From positions 1 to 45,673 of the forward strand of contig PLZB01000008.1 of NCBI GenBank assembly GCA_003151955.1: DNA of 45,673 nt. Direction: 5' to 3'. Within the stretch, counting starts at the first letter, position 1, and every line of letters begins with the position of its first letter. The position numbers and the translations under genes were made by a program. This document shows positions 23,425 to 30,010 of the stretch, piece after piece. The stretch is from Acidimicrobiaceae bacterium. GTDB lineage: Bacteria > Actinomycetota > Acidimicrobiia > Acidimicrobiales > UBA8190. The notes under the pieces were generated by a model. The model was not told the DNA's origin. It was given only the letters and a program-made list of their open reading frames with translations, and searched no databases.

Positions 23425-24795
23425 CTAATCGAACAGCGCAAACGTTGACTGATGCGGCACTAGGTGGCCGGTTCCGGGGCGGGGGCGGGGGCCGGGGCGG
23501 GGGCGGGCGGTGCCGCCGGGGCCGACCTGACCGTGTTCCGGGTTCCGGCCGGCCTCCTTGGCGGCATAGAGGGCGGCGTCGGCCCGGCCGACGGCGGCGA
23601 GGAGGCCGTCCCCGGCGACCAGCTCGGTCGCCCCGATGCTGACGGTCACCCCGAGGAGCCCGGTCCGGGTGGTGCAGGGCTCGGAGGAGACGGCCAGGCG
23701 GACCCGCTCGCAGACCCGGGAAGCCGTCTCGGCGGTGGCGGGAGCGAGAACGAGGAGGAACTCCTCCCCGCCGTAGCGGCCGACGGCGTCGCCGTCGCGG
23801 AGGGCGGCGCGGACCCGGCGGCCCACCTGGGCCAGGACCTCGTCGCCCACCAGGTGGCCGTGGGTGTCGTTGACCAGCTTGAAATGGTCGAGGTCCAGCA
23901 TGGCGAGGACGCTGCTCCCGGGGACGGCCCGGCGCTCGTCCCCGACCTCCGAGGCCTCCCGGATCCGTTCGATGACCTCCCCGGCCCGGCCCAGGATGGT
24001 CGACCGGCTGGCTGTCCCGGTCAGGGCGTCCACCTCGAGCTGGGCCTGGAGGTGGCGGTTCCTCAGGTCGAGGCGACCGTAGAGGACGATGATGTCCCCG
24101 AAGAGGGCGGCGAGGACCAGGCTGAAGGTCACGAGGGCGGTGGCCCGGGCCAGGTACCAGGCCACGGTGTCGACCCGGCCGGCCAGCATGGCCAGGGTCT
24201 CGTTCACCGACATCGAGACCAGGGCGGTCACGATCCAGGACTCGACGAGGTCCCGGACCGGACGCCGGATGAGGGTGAGGAGGATGACGACCACGTTGAG
24301 GCAGGCCGCCACCCCCAGGGTGATCCGGAGGGCGAGGTGGTACCTGGTCCCGTCGACGAGGTCGGGGAGGACCCGGCCGGCGTTGACGACCACCGCCGTC
24401 AGGGTGATCTGGACCACGGCGGCAGCCAGGAGGACCAGGACGATGGCCTGGTGCCGGTGGAGGGCGAGGCGGGTCCGGAGCCGGGCCTCGGTCCGATCGG
24501 AGGGGAGGAGGGCGAGGGCGGCCAGGACGGCGGAGGCGGCCAGGACATAGCCGACGCCGAGGGCCAGCATCCGGACGGGGCCACTGACGGCGAAGCGGGC
24601 GATCAGGAGCACTGCGGTCAGGACGGCCATGACGAAGATGGCGGTGTCGAAGATCGGCTCGACGGCGGGGAGGTTTCCCAGGGTGACGCCGGTCAGGGCC
24701 AGGCCGGTGGCCAGGCTCAGTCCGAGGACGACGAAGAGGGCGCTCTGGACCCGGAGGAGACGCCGACCCCAACCGTGTGAGACGTCGGCCTCCAC
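23425..24795 (-). CDS. Membrane-bound diguanylate cyclase (GGDEF)
   Basis: 456 residues. About six hydrophobic helices (residues ~15-240) form an N-terminal MASE-like sensor, followed by a GGDEF domain (VDALTGTASRSTILG at ~252; active-site GGEEF at ~342-346; DADALYAAKEAGRNP-type ending). It makes c-di-GMP from two GTP. The inhibitory I-site RxxD is present as RDGD five residues before GGEEF, so product inhibition is expected. The extreme C-terminus is a Pro/Arg/Gly tail encoded by a very G/C-run-rich stretch. Start GTG 24793-24795. No EAL phosphodiesterase gene is nearby. Confidence 0.93.
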   Translation of the reverse strand: MEADVSHGWGRRLLRVQSALFVVLGLSLATGLALTGVTLGNLPAVEPIFDTAIFVMAVLTAVLLIARFAVSGPVRMLALGVGYVLAASAVLAALALLPSDRTEARLRTRLALHRHQAIVLVLLAAAVVQITLTAVVVNAGRVLPDLVDGTRYHLALRITLGVAACLNVVVILLTLIRRPVRDLVESWIVTALVSMSVNETLAMLAGRVDTVAWYLARATALVTFSLVLAALFGDIIVLYGRLDLRNRHLQAQLEVDALTGTASRSTILGRAGEVIERIREASEVGDERRAVPGSSVLAMLDLDHFKLVNDTHGHLVGDEVLAQVGRRVRAALRDGDAVGRYGGEEFLLVLAPATAETASRVCERVRLAVSSEPCTTRTGLLGVTVSIGATELVAGDGLLAAVGRADAALYAAKEAGRNPEHGQVGPGGTARPRPGPRPRPGTGHLVPHQSTFALFD

Positions 24796-24902
24796 AGCCC
24801 TCCCCGGTCGGTGTCGTCGCTGCCCCGAACCTACCTACCGGTCCCGCCTCCGGAATCGTTTCGGACCGGTGCGATGGCCACCGGCCCGGAGTCGGGGGCC
24901 GG

Positions 24903-24908
24903 TAGGAT
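24903..24908 (+). promoter_or_regulatory. -10 box for the Phd-RelE fusion gene
   Basis: TAGGAT ends 6 nt before ATG 24915; leaderless start inferred. Confidence 0.5.
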
Positions 24909-24914
24909 CCCGGG

Positions 24915-25475
24915 ATGCCCTCCCGGAAGATCTCCGCCCATGAGGCCCAGGCCAACTTCATGGACCTGATCTCCCGGCTCGGCCCCGGCGGGGAGAGCCT
25001 CGTCATCGACGTCCCGGGGACGAGGGGGCTGGCCATCCTGCCGGCGGAGCTCCTCGAGGCCTACGAGGAGACGATCGAGATCCTGAGCGACCCGACGCTG
25101 CTGGAGCGGGTCCGGGCCGGGGACTTCGCCCTCCAGTCGGGGAGCTTCATCGCCCAGAAGGACTTCGAGACGGAGTTCGGCATGGACGTGGCCAAGACCG
25201 GGACCCGTCCCTGGCGGTTGGTGGTGAGCAACACGGCCCGGACGGCACTGCGGAGCCTCCCCCGGGAGACCTCCCGGGCCCAGGTCATCGAGTTCGTGGC
25301 CGGCCCCCTCCTCGACAACCCGACCCACGTCGGGGTGGAGCTGGCCGCCGACCTGGCCCGGCACTTCTCCGCCCACATCGTCGACCAGCGGGTCGTCTAC
25401 CGGCTCGACACCACCCAGAAGATCGTCCGGCTCATCGACGTGCACCTCTGGGAGCACCGCTACCTCACCCGTTGA
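24915..25475 (+). CDS. Single-chain antitoxin-toxin: Phd/YefM fused to RelE-like domain
   Basis: 186 residues. Residues 1-~88 follow Phd/YefM antitoxins (ISAHEAQANFMDLISRL, ESLVIDVPGTRGLAILPAEL, YEETIEILSDPTLLERV). Residues ~100-186 follow RelE/ParE toxins (ARTALRSLPRETSRAQVIEF, LLDNPTHVGVELA, DQRVVYRLDTTQKIVRLIDV, HLWEHRY). Normally these are two genes with a short overlap; here one uninterrupted frame joins them through QKDFETEFGMDVAKTGTRPW. The toxin would be made already bound to its inhibitor, so activation would need proteolysis of the N-terminal part. It may instead be an inert regulator. Its stop overlaps a TTG of the next gene (TTGA). Confidence 0.82.
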   Translation: MPSRKISAHEAQANFMDLISRLGPGGESLVIDVPGTRGLAILPAELLEAYEETIEILSDPTLLERVRAGDFALQSGSFIAQKDFETEFGMDVAKTGTRPWRLVVSNTARTALRSLPRETSRAQVIEFVAGPLLDNPTHVGVELAADLARHFSAHIVDQRVVYRLDTTQKIVRLIDVHLWEHRYLTR

Positions 25476-26116
25476 CCGTCCCCGACCCGGACGCGACGGG
25501 CGGGACACCGGTGACCGGCGTCCGAAGGGTCACCGCGGCCGACGTCCCCGCCCTGACCGAGGTTCTGGTCCGGTCCTTCGATGACGACCCCGTGCCCCGG
25601 TTCATGTTCCGGGGGGACCGTCGCCGCCGGCGGGGCCTCCAGCGCTTCTTCACCATCGCCCTCCGCCATCTCTACCTGGACCACGGCGAGGTCTGGACCA
25701 GCTCCGACCGGTCCGGAGTCGCCCTCTGGGCCCCCCCGACGAAGCCCCCTCCGAACTGGCGGGACCTCCTCCACCTCCTTCCCCTGGTCCCCCACGTCCT
25801 GACCGGGGGTCGGGCCGCCGACTCCCTCCGGCTCCTCGTGGCCGTCGACGAGGCCCGGCCCCGGCAGACCCACTGGTACCTGTCCACGCTCGGGGTCGAT
25901 CCCGACCGGCAGGGGGAGGGGGTCGGATCGGCCCTGCTGGCGGCCACCCTGGCCCGGGTCGACGCCGACGGGCTCCCCGCCTACCTCGAGTCGTCGAAGG
26001 AGCGGAATGTCCCCTTCTACGCCCGCCACGGCTTCGAGGTGACCGGGGAGGTCCACGGACCGGGGGGTGGTCCGACGCTGTGGCTCATGTGGAGGGAGCC
26101 GAGACCGGCACCCTGA
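25472..26116 (+). CDS. GNAT-family N-acetyltransferase
   Basis: 214 residues from TTG 25472, or 201 from GTG 25511, just before the conserved start (VRRVTAADVPALTEVLVRSF). Acetyl-CoA-binding motif A is LGVDPDRQGEGVGSALLAA, and the terminal PFYARHGFEVTGEV segment is standard. The acceptor substrate is unknown. The central part (ALWAPPTKPPPNWRDLLHLL) resembles small-molecule acetyltransferases of actinobacteria. The TTGA overlap with the fusion gene suggests coupling and supports the earlier start. GNAT toxins exist, but those pair with RHH antitoxins, so I do not propose that here. Confidence 0.9.
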   Translation: MTVPDPDATGGTPVTGVRRVTAADVPALTEVLVRSFDDDPVPRFMFRGDRRRRRGLQRFFTIALRHLYLDHGEVWTSSDRSGVALWAPPTKPPPNWRDLLHLLPLVPHVLTGGRAADSLRLLVAVDEARPRQTHWYLSTLGVDPDRQGEGVGSALLAATLARVDADGLPAYLESSKERNVPFYARHGFEVTGEVHGPGGGPTLWLMWREPRPAP

Positions 26117-26140
26117 ATTCCCCGGGGGCCGGGGCCGACC

Positions 26141-27346
26141 TCAGGAGGTGGGAGGGGTGGCCGTGACCAGGGCCGTCACGCCGGGGAAGTTGGTCCCCAG
26201 GGTCGGACCGAGGCCGACGGGCTGGGGGTCGATCCCGAGGCCGAAGCGGAGCTGGGCCGTCACGGCCTGGTCGATGAGGGGCCAGGCCACGGGAGGGCTG
26301 ATGTCGGGGGCGGAGCAGCCATCGGTAGCGATCTTCACGAAGTCGGCCTGGAGGCCGAGCTTCCCGATGAACGCCGTCAGGCCCCCCTGGGCCGCCCCGA
26401 TGACGCAGGCGTCGTCGAAGACGTTGTGGCCCGTCTCCTCGATCAGGATCAGCCGCTTCGGGGTGGGGAGGGTGCCGTAGAGGGTCTCCGACTCGGTGGG
26501 CTTCACCACGGTGTCGGCCCCTCCCTGGACGATCATCCCCGGCTTGGCCGAGGTGGGAACCGGGCCGGAGGCCGGGGCCAGGCCGATGTAGGTCCGGACG
26601 TCGGCGTCGGCGGCGGCCACGGCGATGGCGGCCCCGCCGCCGGCGGAGTGGCCCAGGGAGGCCACCCGGGTCAGGTCGAGCCGGCCGTCGAGGAACCCCC
26701 CCTTGGTCCCGTCGAGGGTCCTGGCCAGGGCCAGGGCGTTCTCGAGGTCGGTCACGTCGCACGTCGGGAAGCAGTCCTGGGTCTTGCCGGCGAGCTCGGC
26801 AGCCAGGTCCCGGGAGCGGTGGTCGGGGGCCACCACCACGAACCCCCAGGTGGCCAGGTGGTCGGTGAGGAAGCTCGACTGCTCGGGGTAGCCCCCGTAG
26901 CCGTGGCTGAAGAGGACGACCGGGAAGGTGCCGGCGGCGGCGGTCAGGCCCGCGTAGGCCGTGGTGGCCAGGGTGGTGGGAAGTCCCTGGAAGGCGGCCG
27001 GGATGGTGGCGGTGGGCGATCCGAGGAGCCAGCGGGCCAGGTTGATGGAGTAGGTGGTCCGGCCCTTGGTGGCCGAGGGGCTGACGGGGTAGTAGACGAC
27101 GACGGGGTCCCCCTGGGGGGTGGTCTCGTAGGTCACGCCGGCTGCGTAGGGGCCGTTCCCGGAGAAGGCCGAATTCTGGTTGGTGGCCGGGGCGGCGGGA
27201 AGGCTGTCAGGGACCTTCGGGGACGAGGACGAGGATGAGGATGAGGAGGTGCTGCTGCAGGAGGCGGCGGCGGCCAGCGCCACCAGGACCAGGGCGGCCA
27301 GGGCACGGGGGCGGGTGGGAGGGCCTCCGGGACGGTTGCTGGGCAT
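26141..27346 (-). CDS. Secreted lipoprotein alpha/beta hydrolase (PAF-AH/PETase-like clan)
   Basis: 401 residues. A lipoprotein signal (ALAALVLVALAAAASC, Cys30) is followed by a Ser-rich spacer, then an alpha/beta hydrolase. The oxyanion/turn segment is VVLFSHGYGG, nucleophile elbow GHSAGG (~213), acid IVQGGADTVV and His EETGHNVF. This matches platelet-activating-factor acetylhydrolase/dienelactone-type esterases that act outside the membrane on esters or lipids. A TACGAT box (27353-27358, minus) 6 nt before ATG 27346 indicates a leaderless message. The Ser run is encoded by a TCC/TCA/TCG trinucleotide repeat. Confidence 0.9.
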   Translation of the reverse strand: MPSNRPGGPPTRPRALAALVLVALAAAASCSSTSSSSSSSSSPKVPDSLPAAPATNQNSAFSGNGPYAAGVTYETTPQGDPVVVYYPVSPSATKGRTTYSINLARWLLGSPTATIPAAFQGLPTTLATTAYAGLTAAAGTFPVVLFSHGYGGYPEQSSFLTDHLATWGFVVVAPDHRSRDLAAELAGKTQDCFPTCDVTDLENALALARTLDGTKGGFLDGRLDLTRVASLGHSAGGGAAIAVAAADADVRTYIGLAPASGPVPTSAKPGMIVQGGADTVVKPTESETLYGTLPTPKRLILIEETGHNVFDDACVIGAAQGGLTAFIGKLGLQADFVKIATDGCSAPDISPPVAWPLIDQAVTAQLRFGLGIDPQPVGLGPTLGTNFPGVTALVTATPPTS

Positions 27347-27389
27347 GGCGGCATCGTACCGGGCCGTCCGCCGGGGGCCCCGTGGCCCG

Positions 27390-28361
27390 TCAGCCGTTGG
27401 GGACCCCCAGGGCCCGGAGCGAACCCTCGGCCTTGGTCAGGGCTTCGGGGAGGACCGGGGCCACCCCGGGGGGGAGGTGCTCCTCCATGAGGGCGATCCG
27501 GCGGAGGGAGGCCAGGACGGCCCGGGCCGGGGCCGAGGGCATGCCCCGCCTCCGCAGCGCCAGGCCCACCGTTCGCCGGGGGAGGCCCTCGACGGCCACC
27601 GAGCGGAACCGGGGTCGGAGGTGGGGCGGGACGGCGCTGGCCGGGAGGACGGCGGGCCCGTAGCCCTCGAAGGTGAGGGAGGCGATGAGCCGGACCCCGT
27701 CGAGCTCGGCCCGGGGCCTGAGGTCGATCCCGGCCGGCTTCAGGGCCGAGTCGAGCTCGGAGCGGAAGGGGGTGCCCCGGGCCGGGAGGAGGAGGACCAG
27801 GTCGGCCAGCTCGGCCAGGGCCACCTGGTCCCTCCCGGCCACCGGGTCGTCATCGACCGGGACCACCAGGACCAGGTCCTCGGAGAGGAGTGGCTCGAAG
27901 CTGAGGTCCTGGCCGGGGACGGGTGAGGTGAGCACGGCCAGGTCGAGCCGGCCGGCGGCCAGCACGGGCTCGAGTCCCACGGTGGTCCCCTCGGAGACCA
28001 CCAGCCGGAGCTTGGGGTGGCGCTCGGCCAGGTCGGCCAGGAGGAGGGGGAGGAGCCAGCGGGCCGTCGTCCCGATCATCCCCAGCCGGACGGTCCCGGC
28101 CACCTCCTCCCGGAGGGCCCCGATGTCGGCGGTGAGGGCGTCGATCTCCCCCAGGACCCGGTAGGCCCGGGACACCACCACCTCCCCCTCCGCCGTGAGC
28201 CGGCCGGCCGACCGGTCCACCAGGGTGGTGGCCAGCTCCCGCTCGAGCCGGGCCACGTGGGCGGAGATGTTCGACTGGACGGTGCCCAGGGCGTCGGCGG
28301 CCGCCGAGAAGGAGCCGTGCTCGGCCACGGCGACGAGGGCCTGCAGGTGGCGGAGTTCCAT
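27390..28361 (-). CDS. LysR-family transcriptional regulator
   Basis: 323 residues. N-terminal winged HTH (LRHLQALVAVAEHGSFSAAA, SNISAHVARLERELATTLVD; residues ~3-60), then a type 2 periplasmic-binding-protein-like effector domain (GTVRLGMIGTTARWLLPLLL onward). I chose ATG 28359-28361 as the family start (MELRHLQALV). A TATCAC -10-like box (28370-28375, minus) lies 8 nt upstream. GTG 28379 is an alternative. It is divergent from the 6C RNA, and the intergenic repeat at 28364-28392 is a candidate binding site. Target genes and ligand are unknown. Confidence 0.93.
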   Translation of the reverse strand: MELRHLQALVAVAEHGSFSAAADALGTVQSNISAHVARLERELATTLVDRSAGRLTAEGEVVVSRAYRVLGEIDALTADIGALREEVAGTVRLGMIGTTARWLLPLLLADLAERHPKLRLVVSEGTTVGLEPVLAAGRLDLAVLTSPVPGQDLSFEPLLSEDLVLVVPVDDDPVAGRDQVALAELADLVLLLPARGTPFRSELDSALKPAGIDLRPRAELDGVRLIASLTFEGYGPAVLPASAVPPHLRPRFRSVAVEGLPRRTVGLALRRRGMPSAPARAVLASLRRIALMEEHLPPGVAPVLPEALTKAEGSLRALGVPNG

Positions 28362-28363
28362 CT

Positions 28364-28392
28364 GTATTAGTGATACCACAAATCTGTAATAC
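28364..28392. promoter_or_regulatory. LysR-type operator candidate
   Basis: GTATTA (28364-28369) and TAATAC (28387-28392) are perfect arms separated by 17 nt in an AT-rich stretch between the LysR start and the 6C RNA promoter. The spacing is compatible with a LysR autoregulatory site that could also affect the RNA promoter. Confidence 0.45.
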
Positions 28393-28396
28393 CTGT

Positions 28397-28425
28397 TTGA
28401 CTGATCGGGCCGGATGGCGCATGAT
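28397..28425 (+). promoter_or_regulatory. Promoter of the 6C RNA
   Basis: TTGACT (28397-28402), 17-nt spacer, CATGAT (28420-28425). Transcription would begin near 28432, just before the first hairpin. Confidence 0.65.
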
Positions 28426-28431
28426 GGATAT

Positions 28432-28520
28432 CAGACCCCAGGGAGACGGACACCCCCCCCCTCCATTCCCTGGCGAGTCGGTGCAAAGGGACCCGATACC
28501 CCCCCTCGGGTCCCTTTGCC
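28432..28520 (+). ncRNA. 6C small RNA
   Basis: Two hairpins with C-rich loops, the definition of the actinobacterial 6C RNA. Hairpin 1: stem CCAGGGA (28438-28444)/TCCCTGG (28467-28473), loop with nine consecutive C (28453-28461). Hairpin 2: perfect 14-bp stem GCAAAGGGACCCGA (28483-28496)/TCGGGTCCCTTTGC (28506-28519), loop with seven C (28499-28505). In mycobacteria the homologue (B11) is reported to use the C-rich loops to pair with G-rich ribosome binding sites, and from memory it also lies beside a HAD-IB gene, as here. Many mRNAs in this genome are leaderless, so its targets are likely the SD-bearing subset. Confidence 0.92.
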
Positions 28521-28590
28521 GCGTCCGGGGTGAAATTCCGGAGCTCCGGGTGGACCGGGAGGGCCAGGTTCCCGGGGCCCGTTCCGGCGG

Positions 28591-28596
28591 TAACGT
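28591..28596 (+). promoter_or_regulatory. -10 box of the HAD-PlsC/MurT-GatD operon
   Basis: TAACGT ends 7 nt before ATG 28604; leaderless start inferred. Confidence 0.45.
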
Positions 28597-28603
28597 CTGG
28601 GGC

Positions 28604-30010
28604 ATGGCCTCATCCCCCAAGCCCTCGGCCGCTAACGGGGCCGTCTTCGTCGACCTGGACCGGACCCTGCTCCGGGGGGCGAGCGGCCTGGTCCTGAGCG
28701 CGGCGATGCACGCCGAGGGGCTCTTCGAGGGACGACCCTCCATCCCGGGGGAGAGGCTCATCTACGGTCTCTACGACCTCCGGGGGGAGTCCCTCCCCTT
28801 CATGGGCCTGGCCCGGGCCGCAGCCCGGTTCGTGAAGGGGTGGCCGGTCGAGACCATGAAGCGGGCCGGCCAGATGGCCGCCGCCGAGCTGGCCGACCTG
28901 GTCCAGCCCTACGCCCCCGCCGTCCTGGCCGAGCATCGCCGGGCCGGGCGGATCCTGGTCCTCGCCACCACCACCCCCGTGGACCTCATCGAGCCCTTCG
29001 CCCGGCTCTTCGGCTTCGACCACATCCTGGCCACCCGCTACAGCCGGGAGGACGGCCACTACACGGGAGGGATCGACGGGAACTTCGTCTGGTCCCGGGG
29101 CAAGCTGGCCGCCAGCCGGGCCTGGGCCGAGGCCGAGGGGGTCGACCTGGCCGACTGTCATGCCTACTCGGACAGCGTCTTCGACCTCCCCCTCCTCCGG
29201 GCCGTCGGTCATCCCCATGCCGTCAACCCCGACAGCCGGCTCCGGGGCCTGGCCCGGTTGAACCGGTGGCCCATCGAGCACTGGGACCGGCCGCCCGGCG
29301 TTCCCAAGCTGGTCGGGATGGAGGCCTACGACGTCCTCCGCCACATCGTCCGGCCCGAGCTCTTCCCCTACGCCCGGTTCGACATCGGGCCCGTCGGCCA
29401 CTTCCCGGCCCGGGGCCCGGTCCTCCTCGCCTCCAACCACCGGAGCTACTTCGACGTCGCCGCCCTGGCCGTGGTGGCAGCCCGGCTCCACCGGCCGGTC
29501 CGGTTCCTCGGGAAGCAGGAGCTCTTCGACGCCCCCGTGGTCGGCCAGCTGGCCCGGGCCCTGGGGGGAATCCCGGTGGACCGCAAGGGTGAGCCGGCCG
29601 TCGCCCTGGCCGAGGCCAGGAAGGCCCTCGACGCCGGGGAGGTCGTGGCCATCCTCCCCCAGGGGACCATCCCGAGGGGTCGGGCCTTCTTCGACCCGGT
29701 CCTCCAGGGCAAGACGGGGACGGCCCGCCTCGCCGCCAGCGGCATCCCCGTCGTCCCCGTGGCGGTGTGGGGGACCGAGGCCGTCTGGCCCCGGTCGTCC
29801 CGGATGCCGAACATGGTCAACCTCCTCCATCCCCCCACCGTCCACGTCCGGATGGGGGACCCCCTCACCCTCGACTCGGGGGATCCCCATGCCGACACGG
29901 AGCGGCTCATGACCGCCATCGCCGCCCTCCTTCCCGAGGAGCTCCGCCGGCCCCACGAGCCCAGTCCGCAGGAGCTGGCCCTGACCGTCCCGGCGGGCCG
30001 GGGGGAGTGA
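28604..30010 (+). CDS. HAD-IB phosphatase fused to PlsC-type acyltransferase
   Basis: 468 residues. Residues ~12-230 are a HAD subfamily IB hydrolase (FVDLDRTLL with Asp17/Asp19; LATTTP; YSDSVFDLPLL). Residues ~260-450 are a 1-acylglycerol-3-phosphate acyltransferase (SNHRSYFDV as the HX4D motif, ILPQGTIPRG as the phosphate-binding block). Such PlsC-HAD fusions occur in actinobacteria and are linked to glycerolipid synthesis, with dephosphorylation and acylation on one chain. The stop overlaps the MurT-GatD start (GTGA, 30007-30010). Confidence 0.94.
   Translation: MASSPKPSAANGAVFVDLDRTLLRGASGLVLSAAMHAEGLFEGRPSIPGERLIYGLYDLRGESLPFMGLARAAARFVKGWPVETMKRAGQMAAAELADLVQPYAPAVLAEHRRAGRILVLATTTPVDLIEPFARLFGFDHILATRYSREDGHYTGGIDGNFVWSRGKLAASRAWAEAEGVDLADCHAYSDSVFDLPLLRAVGHPHAVNPDSRLRGLARLNRWPIEHWDRPPGVPKLVGMEAYDVLRHIVRPELFPYARFDIGPVGHFPARGPVLLASNHRSYFDVAALAVVAARLHRPVRFLGKQELFDAPVVGQLARALGGIPVDRKGEPAVALAEARKALDAGEVVAILPQGTIPRGRAFFDPVLQGKTGTARLAASGIPVVPVAVWGTEAVWPRSSRMPNMVNLLHPPTVHVRMGDPLTLDSGDPHADTERLMTAIAALLPEELRRPHEPSPQELALTVPAGRGE

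Noticed and set aside
27219..27255. GAG/GAT/GAC trinucleotide repeat in the lipoprotein hydrolase gene
   Set aside because: Repeat unit is a multiple of three and only encodes a Ser spacer; length change would not switch the gene off.
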